DNA of 64,000 bases from Pseudomonadota bacterium (GCA_023431345.1 JAEYWK010000111.1:1-64000); one strand, 5' to 3'; numbered from the stretch's first letter, positions 31,930 to 41,384 are shown. The notes: generated from the sequence alone by a model not told the origin. Program-made: numbers and translations.

Positions 31930-33297
31930 CTAGTGAGCAGGCACGGTAGGCGGCAGCGACGGGCGGCCGGCGGGCTCGCTGCGATCCGTTTCGCCGGTCT
32001 TGTCGAGCGCCATCTTGAACAGCACGGGGCCGACCATCTCGTTGATGGCTACGGCTGCGATCACGAGCGAGCCGAAGCCCTCGCCCACGGTCGGGAACGC
32101 GCTCTTCACCACCACCCCCAGGCCCAGCGCCAAGCCGGCTTGCGACACCAACGACGACCAGCCCCACTTGCGCACGACGGGCGGATCGTTGGCGATGCGC
32201 GAGCTCAGCCGCGCCGCGCCGTACGTGAACACGACGCGACCGAAGCAGAGCGCGAGCGCGATCGGCCACAGCTGCTTGAGCAGGGGCACGTCCAGCTCGG
32301 CCCCCGCGGTGGCGAAGAACAGCACGAACACCACGCTGCCCATCTGCTCCACGGCGTGCAGCAGCTTCGGGCCTTGGTTCGACAAGTTTTGCACCACGAA
32401 GCCCGCGGTGAGGAACGTGAGCAGCGGATCGAGGTGCACGTACCGCAGGCCCGCGGTCACGCCGAAGCCGAGCGCGAGCAGCACCAAAATCAGCTGATTT
32501 CCCACCAACCGCAGGTAAATCGCCAGGAGCAGTCCGAGCGTGGTGCCCATCGAGAAGCTGCCGAGGATCTCGTGGCCGAGCACGTTGAAGTCGTCCATCG
32601 AGATCGACGCGCCCGGCGTGATCAGCGGGCGAGCCAGCATGATGACGGTGGCGATCATCATCACGACGACCACGTCCGACAGCATGATGAAGCCGAGCGA
32701 AAAGGTCGCGAGCGGCCCTTTCGCGCGCGTCTGCGACAAGATGCCCATACAGGCCGAGGGGCTGCGCGTGACGCAAAAGGCGCCCCACAGCAGCGCTACG
32801 CCCAAGAGCGGCCCCCGGTCCAGGTCTTTGGCGAAGGGGATGAACGGCGCGAGCAGCAGGAACAGCCCTGCCATGCCGATCAACACGAGCACCGTCTGGA
32901 AGAGGCTGGCGTACGCGAGGCTCTTCGCGACCGTTCGCAGCGTCGCGACCCTGAGCTCGACGCCGCCCGCGAGCGCGATCAACGCCAGCGCCAGCGTGTT
33001 GACCGGCAAGAGCTGCGTGACCGTGTCGTGGTCGACGAGGTGCAGCACGTGCGGACCACCGACGATACCGGCCAGCAGGTAGCCGGAGAGGTGAGGCAGG
33101 CCGATCGGCTCCAGCAGCTCGCTGAGGAGCGTCCCCGCCAGCACCAGGAAGCCGATGGCCATCATGGTGCCGAGGCGCGACTCGAGCTGCGGCGTGAGGT
33201 GCGTGAGCGCGTAGAGCACGCCGAACGACACCGCCAGCGCGAGGGCTTGCACGGCCCGCGTCGCGAGACCTTTCTGGGCGCCACCGTGGCCGCTCAT
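31930..33297 (-). CDS. CPA2-type cation:proton antiporter (downstream copy)
   Basis: A 455-residue membrane protein with about 12-13 helices of the Na+/H+ exchanger (CPA2/KefB-like) fold. Features include the LSGYLLAGIVGGPHVL helix after the first repeat, a GGVELRVATLRTV segment (usual place of the conserved Glu/Asp), and polar residues in FLTAGFVVQNLS. It has no C-terminal TrkA/RCK regulatory domain. Its start overlaps the stop of the next antiporter gene by 4 bases. Two related but divergent antiporters in one coupled operon suggest a heteromeric unit or two ion specificities. Confidence 0.9.
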   Translation of the reverse strand: MSGHGGAQKGLATRAVQALALAVSFGVLYALTHLTPQLESRLGTMMAIGFLVLAGTLLSELLEPIGLPHLSGYLLAGIVGGPHVLHLVDHDTVTQLLPVNTLALALIALAGGVELRVATLRTVAKSLAYASLFQTVLVLIGMAGLFLLLAPFIPFAKDLDRGPLLGVALLWGAFCVTRSPSACMGILSQTRAKGPLATFSLGFIMLSDVVVVMMIATVIMLARPLITPGASISMDDFNVLGHEILGSFSMGTTLGLLLAIYLRLVGNQLILVLLALGFGVTAGLRYVHLDPLLTFLTAGFVVQNLSNQGPKLLHAVEQMGSVVFVLFFATAGAELDVPLLKQLWPIALALCFGRVVFTYGAARLSSRIANDPPVVRKWGWSSLVSQAGLALGLGVVVKSAFPTVGEGFGSLVIAAVAINEMVGPVLFKMALDKTGETDRSEPAGRPSLPPTVPAH

Positions 33298-34553
33298 CCG
33301 TGACTCTCCCGGGCTGAAATGGGGTGGGTTTGCTCGGGCGCATCGCTGGGCCGGGCAATTTCTTCGGGCGCAACCGCGTGCAGCTCACCGGCGCGATCGA
33401 GCGAGCGACGCAGGGCCGCAGGCGCGAGCCACTCGCCGAGCAGCGTCGAAACCACCGCGAACAGCAGCACCGCGTCGGCGGTCGTGCCGGGCACCCGCGC
33501 CGACAGCGCGAGCGCCGCCGCGATCGTGAAGCCACCCGAGGCCAGCATGCTCACGCCGAAGTCGGCGCCGGTGCCGCGCGCGGGGCCGAAGCCGAGCGCC
33601 ACGCCCAGCAGCACGCGGATGACGAGCTTGGCCCCCACCCCGACGCCGACCAAAATCAAGACCTCCGTCGGCAGCTTCAGGTTCACGTACGCGCCCGCGA
33701 GCAGCACCACCGGCAAGAGCACCGGCTTCTCCGTGGGGGTCAGCATCGCCTTGATCTCGAGGCGGTGGCGCGAAGCCGCGAGCATCAGGCCCATCGCGAA
33801 GGTCGCGCCGAGCAGCGAGAGCCCGGCTCGATCAGCCGCGCCGAGCGCGAGCAGACCGGTGCCCAGCAGCACGCCGTAGCTCTCGTCGCGACGGAAATCG
33901 CGGCCCAGCAGCAGCGCCGCGATCAGCCCGATCGCGGCGCCGAACACCAAGGTCAGCGCCACCCGCAGGGCCACGGGCACGCTCGGCAAGGCGCCGCCGG
34001 GGGCGAACGCGAACAGGACCGTGAGCGCAAGCGGCGGCACGATGGCGCTGGCGCGCGCAGCGTCGGCGGCGAAGTCGGCGAGCGGGCCGCGCGCGCCGTG
34101 ACGTTCGACGACCCAGCGCACCGAGTGACGCGTCGTCGCCGAGGCGCACGCTCCCATGCCGAGCGCCATCGCGATCCGGGAGAACTCGGAGAAGCTCCCG
34201 AGCAGCGGCGCGGCGACGTAAACGGCGACCGCCACTGCACCGCAGCTGATGGTGCCGAGCAGCACGCCGATGGCAGCGCGGGCGGGGTTGATCCAGCGGT
34301 CGCCCACGCGCACGTAGCCCACCGCCATGACGAGCGCCAGCCAGCCGGTACCGACCAGCACCACCGGCTCGAACGTGTGGGCCAGTGAGCGACCCAGCAC
34401 GTCGAGCGCGTGGGGCCCGAGCGCGAAGCCCAGCATCAAATACTCGGACCCCGACGGCAACCCGAAGCCGCGGATGGCGCGGCCGCCGACCAGGTTGCTG
34501 CCCAAATAGGCGAGCAACAGCAGGCCGAGCAACAGCCAGATGCCGTCGCTCAC
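33294..34553 (-). CDS. CPA2-type cation:proton antiporter (middle gene)
   Basis: A 419-residue membrane protein, shorter and more diverged than the downstream antiporter, with about 12 helices. It has an N-terminal GLPSGSEYLMLGFALGPHAL segment comparable to the LSGYLLAGIVGG segment of its neighbour, and a central MGACASATTRHS region. The C terminus is a hydrophilic tail of about 50 residues. Both ends overlap neighbours by 4 bases (ATGA), so MscS-like channel, this gene and the next antiporter are translationally coupled. Assignment to the antiporter superfamily is by pattern. Confidence 0.8.
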   Translation of the reverse strand: MSDGIWLLLGLLLLAYLGSNLVGGRAIRGFGLPSGSEYLMLGFALGPHALDVLGRSLAHTFEPVVLVGTGWLALVMAVGYVRVGDRWINPARAAIGVLLGTISCGAVAVAVYVAAPLLGSFSEFSRIAMALGMGACASATTRHSVRWVVERHGARGPLADFAADAARASAIVPPLALTVLFAFAPGGALPSVPVALRVALTLVFGAAIGLIAALLLGRDFRRDESYGVLLGTGLLALGAADRAGLSLLGATFAMGLMLAASRHRLEIKAMLTPTEKPVLLPVVLLAGAYVNLKLPTEVLILVGVGVGAKLVIRVLLGVALGFGPARGTGADFGVSMLASGGFTIAAALALSARVPGTTADAVLLFAVVSTLLGEWLAPAALRRSLDRAGELHAVAPEEIARPSDAPEQTHPISARESHG

Positions 34554-36379
34554 GCGCGCTCTCTCCCGAGCGTGACGCCGGCGCTCGACAGCGCGTCGAG
34601 CGCCGCGATGTGAAAGGCGGTGCGCGCCTCGAGCGATTCGCAGGTCGCGGCGACGCGGAAGCGAATCGCGTCCGCGTTGGCGGACACGATCTCCACGCTC
34701 GGCTCCGAGCCGACCTTACCCGCCACCGTCGCCAGCAGCGTGCGGACCTCGGTGACCGATGAGCTGGCGTGCACGTAGAGGTCGAGCGTGAGCCGCGGCC
34801 GAGCGCCCAGCAGGCGCAGCGGTCGCACCAGCGTCAAGAGGTGCGGCACGCGCAGCTCGGTGCGATCGGTCACGAGCAGCCGCAGCTCGAGCAAATTCAG
34901 CTGCGCTACTCGACCGCGATACGCTCCGAGCTCGACGAACTCGCCCACGCGCAAGCGACGCCCATACAGCCAGATCGCCCCGACCGTACCCGTCGCCAGC
35001 ACCGGCGTGGCCGCGAGCCCGAGCGCCACGAGGGAGATGACGCCCACGCGGCCCAGCACGCCGTCGTCTTCGCCCGTCACCACCGGCGCCAAGAACACCA
35101 GCGCCGCGATGATGATGCCTCCGCGGAGCAGCACGCTGGTCGGCCCTGCCAGGTCGCTCGGCAGCCAACCGAACGACGTCTCGCCGCGCGCGATGCTGGC
35201 GAAGAACAGCCCGATGAACCGCACCAGCACGAAGACCGCGAGCGACGCCAGGATCGCCACCACCAGCAGCGGCAGCGCCATCGCCAAGCGCGTCATCAGC
35301 TGCGAGAGCGGCGCGACGACGAAGCCAGTGAGCCTCTGCGTGTAGCCTCGCGTCGAGTCGAACAGCGACAGGACGACGACCAGCCACGTGTAAGCGACGC
35401 CGAGCTGCGCCAGCCATTTCAGCGTGCCGAGCCCGAGCACGCCCGTGGAGCGCAGCACGGCCGGGCTCACGAACTCGATGCCCTGAAAGCGCACCGAGAG
35501 GTCACGGTCGCTGCGCCCCTCGAGCCAGCCCCGGGCGCGATCCATCAGCTCACCGAGCTTTCGGATCGAATAGAAGGCGATCAGGCCGAGAAATACGACG
35601 AGCGAGAACGAGAACGCGCTCTGCGCGATGGCGGCGCGTTTGCGATCCGACACCAGCTTGTGCTGAATCGCCCAGGCGGTGCGAGCGATGTACACGTCGA
35701 GCGACGTCTCGCCTGCCAGCTCAGCTTCTTCCTCGCTGAGCTCGACGATCGGCGTCTTGCCGACCATGAGCAGCGCGACGTCACCGCGCCGCACCACGCC
35801 CACGTCGCTCGTCGTCTCCGTGTCGAAGGCACGCTTCAGCTGCTCGCTGGCCTCGCGCGCCCGCACGTCCGGCGACTTGCCGCCCAGCGACGCCCGCAGC
35901 GAGAACAAGGCGCTATCGCTGAGCTTGACCGCGAAGGCGGGGACGGGCGCCGGCTCGGGCTCCGATTCCGGTTCGGCCTCGGGCGGAGGAGGTGGCGGCA
36001 CCGCGCTCGGCTCCGCGGTCACGGCGGGGGGAGGCTCGACGACGACTGGCTCTGCAGACGGGGCAACCTCTGCCGAGGCCCCCCCAGCGCCGCCCTCCCC
36101 CGACGGCTCGGGCGCGACCGACGCCGAAGGCGCAGCCGCAGGCGCGACGCTGGGTGGCGGCGCGAGCGGCGCCGGTGCGGCAGGGCTCCGGGCCGCGGGC
36201 GGTGCCGCCGCGGGAGGGGCGACTGGCGTGGCCGGTGCCTGGACGCTCGACCCTGCGGGCGAGCCGGCGGCCGGGACAGAGGGGACCTGAGCGGAGAGCG
36301 GGCTACCCCATAACAGCCCAACGACGAGCAGGCCCCCTAGCGCTGGCCTGCCGCTCTCACGCCGAAAAACTCGCGTCAT
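34550..36379 (-). CDS. MscS-like mechanosensitive channel with Pro/Ala-rich N terminus
   Basis: About 609 residues. The signal peptide is followed by some 120 residues of Pro/Ala/Glu low complexity, a short periplasmic domain (residues about 135-235), then about five membrane helices and a typical MscS beta domain (GRRLRVGEFVELGAYRGRVAQLNLLELRLLVTD...RVPH) and C-terminal alpha/beta domain. It probably gates ion release on osmotic downshift. A GTG start 12 bases upstream is possible; ATG 36379 opens directly into the signal peptide. It is the first of three coupled genes with two antiporters, an operon with an evident ion-homeostasis theme. Confidence 0.87.
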   Translation of the reverse strand: MTRVFRRESGRPALGGLLVVGLLWGSPLSAQVPSVPAAGSPAGSSVQAPATPVAPPAAAPPAARSPAAPAPLAPPPSVAPAAAPSASVAPEPSGEGGAGGASAEVAPSAEPVVVEPPPAVTAEPSAVPPPPPPEAEPESEPEPAPVPAFAVKLSDSALFSLRASLGGKSPDVRAREASEQLKRAFDTETTSDVGVVRRGDVALLMVGKTPIVELSEEEAELAGETSLDVYIARTAWAIQHKLVSDRKRAAIAQSAFSFSLVVFLGLIAFYSIRKLGELMDRARGWLEGRSDRDLSVRFQGIEFVSPAVLRSTGVLGLGTLKWLAQLGVAYTWLVVVLSLFDSTRGYTQRLTGFVVAPLSQLMTRLAMALPLLVVAILASLAVFVLVRFIGLFFASIARGETSFGWLPSDLAGPTSVLLRGGIIIAALVFLAPVVTGEDDGVLGRVGVISLVALGLAATPVLATGTVGAIWLYGRRLRVGEFVELGAYRGRVAQLNLLELRLLVTDRTELRVPHLLTLVRPLRLLGARPRLTLDLYVHASSSVTEVRTLLATVAGKVGSEPSVEIVSANADAIRFRVAATCESLEARTAFHIAALDALSSAGVTLGRERA

Positions 36380-36513
36380 GCGGTGCTGCACGAGCCGGAT
36401 ACTTTCGGCTACGCTCGCGCGGAGCGCAAGGCCCGATGCTGCCGTGAATCGTGAGTTTGTGGGCTCTCGTGCGCTGAGACCTGCAAATCGTTGCGGCGCA
36501 CCGCGGCCTCGGC

Positions 36514-37743
36514 ATGTTAAGCGGCCCCATGACCCACACCGAGCACCCCGACCGCCTCGTGCTCCACATCGCCGGCGCTGACCGCCCGGGCGTCACGGCG
36601 CGGCTGACCGAGATCATCGCGCAAGAGGGCGCCGCGCTGATCAACATCGGTCAGTCGGTCTTGAATGGCTACCTGATGTTGTCGGCGATCGTCGACTTGC
36701 CCAAGAACTCGTACGCGCTCCGGAAGATTCTGTTCGCGGCGGCCGATCTCGGGCTGCGCCTCGAAGTGACCCCGTTCAAGCACGCGCCCGAAGCGGCGGA
36801 GGCAGCCGCCGAAGCGCCCGCGATCGCGGTCACGCTGCTCGGCCCGCTCTCGAACGGCCGCGCCACGGCCGAGATCACCAAGTTCATGGCGCAGCGGCGC
36901 ATCAACATCCGCGAGATCCGCTCGCTGTCGGACGTCGAGCTGAACGGCCTCGAGCTGATCGCCGATCTGGATCCGGGCACTGATTTTCGCCCCGCCGAGC
37001 TGATGGCCTTGCGCGGCGAGCTGCTGCGCCTCGGCATGGAGCTCGGCGTCGATCTCGCCGTGCAAAAAGACGACATCTTCCGCCGCACGAAGCGGCTCGT
37101 GTGTATGGACGTCGACAGCACGTTCGTGAAGGGCGAGTTCATCGACGAGCTGGCAGAGCTGGTCGGCGTGAAGGAGCAGGTCGCCGCCATCACCGCCCGC
37201 GCGATGCGCGGCGAAATCGACTTCAAGGGCGCCCTCACCGAGCGCGTGAAGCTGCTCGAGGGCTTGCCCTTCGAGCGCGCCAAGACGCTGATCGACAAAT
37301 TCGAGCTCACGCCCGGCGCCGACCTGTGGGTGAAGAAGCTGCAGAGCCTCGGCTACAAGATCGGCCTCGTCAGCGGCGGCTTCACGTTCTTCGTCGACGT
37401 GCTCAAGCAGCGCTTCGGCTTGGATTTCGCCTTCGCCAACGAGCTCGAGGTCGAGGGCGGCAAGCTCACCGGCCGCGTGCGCGGCGCCATCGTCGACAGC
37501 GAGCGCAAGGCGCAGGTGCTCAAAGACATGGCCCAGGTCTACAGCTGTCGCCTCGAGCAGAGCATCGCCATCGGCGACGGCGCCAACGACATCTTGATGT
37601 TGCAGTCAGCCGGCCTCGGCATCGCCTTCCGCGCGAAGCCCAAGCTGCAAGAAGTCGCCAGCTTCTCTCTCAACCACCACGAGCGGCTCGACACCTTGCT
37701 CTACCTCATGGGCTGGAACGAGCGCGATCTGCGCACCGTCTGA
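36514..37743 (+). CDS. serB: phosphoserine phosphatase with ACT domains
   Basis: A 409-residue enzyme for the last step of serine synthesis. Two ACT-type segments come first (LVLHIAGADRPGVTARLTEII and VTLLGPLSNGRATAEITKF), as in mycobacterial-type SerB. The HAD phosphatase domain follows: motif I DVDST (nucleophile Asp) in CMDVDSTFVKGEFIDELAE, motif II LVSGGFTFF, a Lys in the DSERKAQVL region and motif IV GDGANDI. ATG 36529 is an alternative start (MTHTEHPDRL); neither has a strong ribosome site. It is divergent from the MscS-type gene and followed by a terminator hairpin. Confidence 0.95.
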   Translation: MLSGPMTHTEHPDRLVLHIAGADRPGVTARLTEIIAQEGAALINIGQSVLNGYLMLSAIVDLPKNSYALRKILFAAADLGLRLEVTPFKHAPEAAEAAAEAPAIAVTLLGPLSNGRATAEITKFMAQRRINIREIRSLSDVELNGLELIADLDPGTDFRPAELMALRGELLRLGMELGVDLAVQKDDIFRRTKRLVCMDVDSTFVKGEFIDELAELVGVKEQVAAITARAMRGEIDFKGALTERVKLLEGLPFERAKTLIDKFELTPGADLWVKKLQSLGYKIGLVSGGFTFFVDVLKQRFGLDFAFANELEVEGGKLTGRVRGAIVDSERKAQVLKDMAQVYSCRLEQSIAIGDGANDILMLQSAGLGIAFRAKPKLQEVASFSLNHHERLDTLLYLMGWNERDLRTV

Positions 37744-37858
37744 GCGAGAGAGGGGCTGCCCCCAGCGCAGCCCCTTCTGCAGCGCTCACGTGGCGGCCAT
37801 GGGTCGCGCGGAGCGGCTCGAGATGGATGCAACAGGGAGGCGGGGAGGCGGGGAGCTC
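37744..37858 (+). repeat. 3'-end purine element, copy 1 (weak)
   Basis: GCGAGAGAGGGG begins right after the serB stop. A CAACAGGGAGG block followed by two GCGGGGAGGCGGGGAG-type units lies at 37830-37855. The order GCGAGAG then CAACAGG-purine run, in sense orientation after a stop codon, is the same as in four clearer copies at 41341, 41477, 41901 and 63319, but this copy is longer and more diverged. Confidence 0.4.
37752..37774 (+). terminator. serB terminator hairpin
   Basis: GGGGCTGC (37752-37759) pairs with GCAGCCCC (37767-37774) around CCCCAGC and is followed by TTCT. It begins 8 bases after the serB stop codon. Confidence 0.65.
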
Positions 37859-37877
37859 GCCAGGCGAGAGTCGGCGC

Positions 37878-38888
37878 TCAGATTTTGACGCCGTGGGCCG
37901 CGAAGGGGCGCGTCTTTTCGATCAGCCGCCGAGCGATGCTGGGATCGACCAGCAGCCGGTCGAAGGGCTCCTGATCGCTCTCGCCCGGCCCTCGGCCTGC
38001 TTCGGCGTCGAGCGCGTTCACGATACAATCGGCGATCATCACCAGCCGCACGTGGGGCGTCGCGGCCGCGGCCGGATCGTGATGCGCCGCGCAAGCGTCG
38101 ACGATCTCGGTCGGTAGCTTCCACGCCATCGCTACCTCTGCGCCTGCGCTCTCGTGGTACTTGCGCACCAGAGCCGCTACCTGCTTGGCGTCGGCAGGCA
38201 GCTTGACGCTGTCGAGGACGCGATAGATGCGCGCCTCGCCGATGTCGTGCAGCAGCCCGCACATGTAGTCGTAGTCGCTGCCGATCGACAGCTCGCGGCT
38301 GACCACACGAGCGGCGTGAGCGGCGATCACGCTGCGCCGAAATGAGTCTTGCACGGCGGCTTGGTAGCGCTTGAGCCCGCCGGAGGTGCTGGCGTAAACG
38401 ACCTGAAACAGCAAATCGCGCGTGCTCGCGAGGCCGAGCCGCACGATCGCGGACTGGGTGGAGCTGGTCACCCAGCCCCGAAAGTAGATCACGCTGTTGG
38501 CGACCGACATGAAGCGCGCCGCGATCGGCGGATCGGTGTCGACTAGCGACGCCAGCTCGCTGATGCGCGCGTCGGGATCGTTGGCCAAGCGAATGGCCGA
38601 CTGCGCCACGGCGGGCAGCACCGGTAACGCGGCGCGGCCCGTCTTGAGGCGCTTGACGAGCTCGCGCTCGAGCTCGCTCATGCTCGGATCTTGGGCAGAC
38701 GGGCTAGCGTCGTCGCTCGGCGCGGCCTGGCTTTGAGAGGCGCTCGGCGCGGCCTGGCTCTGAGGCTCACTCGGCACGACTTGGCTCCGAGCGTCGCTCG
38801 GCATCACCTGGCGCTCGCTGTCGCTGGGCGCGATCCGGCTCTCGCTGTCGCCTGCCTGCGGCAACGTGAGCGAAGTGACGGCGCTCAT
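37878..38888 (-). CDS. HDOD domain signalling protein
   Basis: A 336-residue protein. The first 70 residues are low complexity, with an imperfect 8-9 residue repeat around APS-x-x-x-SQ (VPSEPQSQA, APSASQSQA), probably a flexible linker. The rest is an HDOD domain (LPVLPAVAQSAIRLANDPDARISELASLVDTDPPIAARFMSVANSV...LLHDIGEARIY), a non-catalytic HD relative found with c-di-GMP and chemotaxis systems. Its start overlaps the stop of the diguanylate-cyclase gene by 4 bases, so the two are coupled and probably act in one signalling pathway. Confidence 0.92.
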   Translation of the reverse strand: MSAVTSLTLPQAGDSESRIAPSDSERQVMPSDARSQVVPSEPQSQAAPSASQSQAAPSDDASPSAQDPSMSELERELVKRLKTGRAALPVLPAVAQSAIRLANDPDARISELASLVDTDPPIAARFMSVANSVIYFRGWVTSSTQSAIVRLGLASTRDLLFQVVYASTSGGLKRYQAAVQDSFRRSVIAAHAARVVSRELSIGSDYDYMCGLLHDIGEARIYRVLDSVKLPADAKQVAALVRKYHESAGAEVAMAWKLPTEIVDACAAHHDPAAAATPHVRLVMIADCIVNALDAEAGRGPGESDQEPFDRLLVDPSIARRLIEKTRPFAAHGVKI

Positions 38889-40036
38889 CCCGATCGCAAC
38901 CTCTCCAGCGGCACGACGGGCAAATCGCCGATCGGTAACACGCTGGTCTGCGGGCTTTCCGGCGGAGTCGTGAACGGGATGTTCACGCTCGCGGGCCCGC
39001 GCAAGTCTTGCTCGACCGCTTCGGGGATGCTCTGGCCCGGCGTCACCAGCACCACACGGTTGCGGCCCGTGCGCTTGGCAGCGTAGAGGGCCATGTCGGC
39101 TCGATGCAGCAGCTCGTCGGGGCTCTCTTCGCTCTGACGAGGGTCGAAGACGGTGCAGCCGATGCTGATAGTGAGCTTGGGGGGCCCGCCTTTGGGCGGC
39201 AGCATGGTTTCGATGGCGCGTCGCAGCCGCTCCGCCACCAAGCGCGCCGACTCCGGCCCTGCCCCCGCTACGATGCCCACGAACTCTTCGCCGCCGTATC
39301 GGCCGACCACGTCGCCAGGCCGCAGCGCGGTCTTGAGCACGGCCGAGACCGCGACGAGCACGCGATCGCCCATCTCGTGCCCGTAGCGATCGTTCACGGA
39401 CTTGAAATGGTCCAGATCCATGAACATCACGCCAAAGCGCTCCCGCGCTTCACAGCGGGTCGACACTTCGCCCTGTAGCGAGCGACGATTGAGCAGGCCC
39501 GTCAACGGATCGGTCTGCGAGTCTCTCCGCAGCGTGTCGCGTTCGTTGCGGACACGCTCCAGCGCGTCGTAGAAGCGCTTGTTGCGGAGCTGGACGCGGA
39601 TGCGCGCGCGCAGCTCTTGCAGGCGCTCCGCGTCCGGCACGAAGTCGTCCGCGCCTGCGAGCAAACCCCGCGCCACCTCGTCTTCGTCTGCCACCGTGCC
39701 GAGCAAGATCACCGGATGGTGCTGACGTGGGTCCATCGCCCTCAAGTCCCCCACCAGCTCGAGCCCGCTCACGCCCGGCATGTCGGCCGCCAGCAAGATC
39801 AGATCCGGCTCGTACTCGGCCGTGAGGCGGAGCAGCTCGTCCCCATCCGGAAGGAAGACGGAGTCATACCCCTCCTGATCGAGCAGTTGCCGCAGCATGT
39901 CGCGGCGCGCCTCCTCGGGCTCGACGACGAGCACACGCCCCGCCCGCTCCGCGATAGGGGGATTGGACGACAATCGGAGCGAATCGGTGGTGCGGGGCAG
40001 CAAGCGCCTGGAGCCTCTGGTCCTCAAACGGCCCAT
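38885..40036 (-). CDS. diguanylate cyclase with degenerate receiver domain
   Basis: About 383 residues. A receiver-like domain (about 34-150) precedes a GGDEF domain (about 175-345). The GGDEF part looks active: MDLDHFKSVNDRYGH, RYGGEEF (248-252), and an inhibitory RxxD site (R239-D242) five residues before it. The receiver is unusual: in DLILLAADMPG the phosphoacceptor Asp position is Ala83, the conserved Lys position is Asp135 (FVPDAE), and one acidic-pocket residue is Pro. It is therefore probably not phosphorylated in the usual way. ATG 40036 is preferred to a TTG further up. It is coupled to the HDOD gene and divergent from another cyclase. Confidence 0.9.
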   Translation of the reverse strand: MGRLRTRGSRRLLPRTTDSLRLSSNPPIAERAGRVLVVEPEEARRDMLRQLLDQEGYDSVFLPDGDELLRLTAEYEPDLILLAADMPGVSGLELVGDLRAMDPRQHHPVILLGTVADEDEVARGLLAGADDFVPDAERLQELRARIRVQLRNKRFYDALERVRNERDTLRRDSQTDPLTGLLNRRSLQGEVSTRCEARERFGVMFMDLDHFKSVNDRYGHEMGDRVLVAVSAVLKTALRPGDVVGRYGGEEFVGIVAGAGPESARLVAERLRRAIETMLPPKGGPPKLTISIGCTVFDPRQSEESPDELLHRADMALYAAKRTGRNRVVLVTPGQSIPEAVEQDLRGPASVNIPFTTPPESPQTSVLPIGDLPVVPLERLRSG

Positions 40037-40124
40037 CGCCGTCGATCTGAAGGGGCGCCTTGGGGCAACACACCCCAAGTTTTCCTGAACTTCGGCGAAA
40101 TGGGGCCGTTAGCAGCTTTAGGTC

Positions 40125-41330
40125 ATGTTCTGGAAGAAGAGCGCCCCCGCCATCGAACCGGCCGCTGGGCCCCCCGAGGCGGGCGCCGGCGAGGCGCCGA
40201 GCAACCAGGGGCGAGATCTGGATGCCGCCATCGACACGGTCGTGGCCATGCTGCGCGCGTTCGGCGAGCACGCCTTCGATACCGATAGCGTGCAGGCCGA
40301 AGACACCCGGACCGAGAGCGACGGCTGGGCGCGCAAGCTCGCGATGGGCGAGCGCTCGGACGTCGAGGGCGGACCACCCAAGCGCGATTTCGGCGGCGCG
40401 CGTCGCTACTTCATCGCGCACCGCGCGCACGAACGCGAGTACGTCTCTTCCAGCGTCACCAACCTGCGCGAAGCGGTCCACGCCTTCGCCCGTTGCCTCA
40501 CGCGAACGGTGGGCGAAGACCGCGCGGCCGACGCGCGGGTCGCCGCACAGCTCGGCAACCTCGTGGCGGCGTTCGGCGGCAACGACGCCGACGTCATCCG
40601 CCGCGAGGCCGAGGCGGTGGTCGACGTCGTCAGCGACGTGATGGAGCAGCGCAAGCAGGTGCAGCAAGAGCAGCTGCTCGTGCTGAGCGACAAGATTCAG
40701 AGCCTGAAGGCGGAGCTTCATGAAGCGCGCGAGAGCGCCGCGCTCGATCCGCTGACGCAGCTGCACAACCGCTCGTCGCTCGACTCGCAGCTCGAGCGCG
40801 TCGCCGACCTCTCGTTCCTGATGAACGCGATGCCGTGCCTGCTCATGATCGACGTCGACCATTTCAAGTCGGTCAACGATCGCTTCGGACACCCGATCGG
40901 TGACGAGGTGATCCGGCGCGTCGCCGATACGCTGGTGAGAAACTTCTTGCGACGCGAAGACTTCGTGGCTCGCTACGGCGGCGAAGAGTTCGTCGTGGTA
41001 GTGCCCGACTCTTCCACGCACGCGGTGCGGCAGCGCGCGGACCGGGTCCGCCAAGCTATCGCGGAGATCGGCTTCAGCAAGGGCAGCCAGCACTTCAGCG
41101 TGACGTGCTCGATCGGGGTCGCCGTGCTCGGCCCGGGCGACACGGGCAAGAGCTGGATGGCGCGCGCCGACGCGGCGCTCTACGAAGCCAAGTCGGCGGG
41201 GCGAAACCTGGTCGTATTCGCCGAAGATTCCGGCGCCAAAGCGCCCTCGCTACACCCTTCTCGCCCCCCCACGTCCCAAGGGCCCCGTTCCCACTCGAGC
41301 GGCTCGTTGCGGCTCTCCCACAAGCCGTAA
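40125..41330 (+). CDS. diguanylate cyclase (GGDEF)
   Basis: A 401-residue cytoplasmic protein. Residues 1-200 are a helical sensory region without a named domain, ending in a coiled coil (QQEQLLVLSDKIQSLKAELHEARES) that probably drives dimerisation. The GGDEF domain (about 205-365) has DVDHFKSVNDRFGH, RYGGEEF (285-289) and the inhibitory R276-x-x-D279, so it should make c-di-GMP under product control. The C-terminal 30 residues are Ser/Pro-rich. It is divergent from the other cyclase, with 88 bp between starts; the GGDEF halves are similar enough to suggest duplication. Confidence 0.94.
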   Translation: MFWKKSAPAIEPAAGPPEAGAGEAPSNQGRDLDAAIDTVVAMLRAFGEHAFDTDSVQAEDTRTESDGWARKLAMGERSDVEGGPPKRDFGGARRYFIAHRAHEREYVSSSVTNLREAVHAFARCLTRTVGEDRAADARVAAQLGNLVAAFGGNDADVIRREAEAVVDVVSDVMEQRKQVQQEQLLVLSDKIQSLKAELHEARESAALDPLTQLHNRSSLDSQLERVADLSFLMNAMPCLLMIDVDHFKSVNDRFGHPIGDEVIRRVADTLVRNFLRREDFVARYGGEEFVVVVPDSSTHAVRQRADRVRQAIAEIGFSKGSQHFSVTCSIGVAVLGPGDTGKSWMARADAALYEAKSAGRNLVVFAEDSGAKAPSLHPSRPPTSQGPRSHSSGSLRLSHKP

Positions 41331-41340
41331 CGACACCGCG

Positions 41341-41384
41341 CGGGCGAGAGGGGCAAACAGGAAGGGTGGAAGAGTGGAAGGGGG
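41341..41384 (+). repeat. 3'-end purine element, copy 2
   Basis: Eleven bases after the cyclase stop codon comes GGGCGAGAGGGG, then AAACAGGAAGGGTGGAAG and a second AGTGGAAGGGGG unit. The sense strand is almost all purine. Confidence 0.65.

Noticed and set aside
31926..31945. Possible fifth copy of the TGAC...GTCA operator near CTGACGCTAGTGAGC
   Set aside because: Only one arm matches and the site lies over the stop codon of the antiporter gene, not at a promoter.
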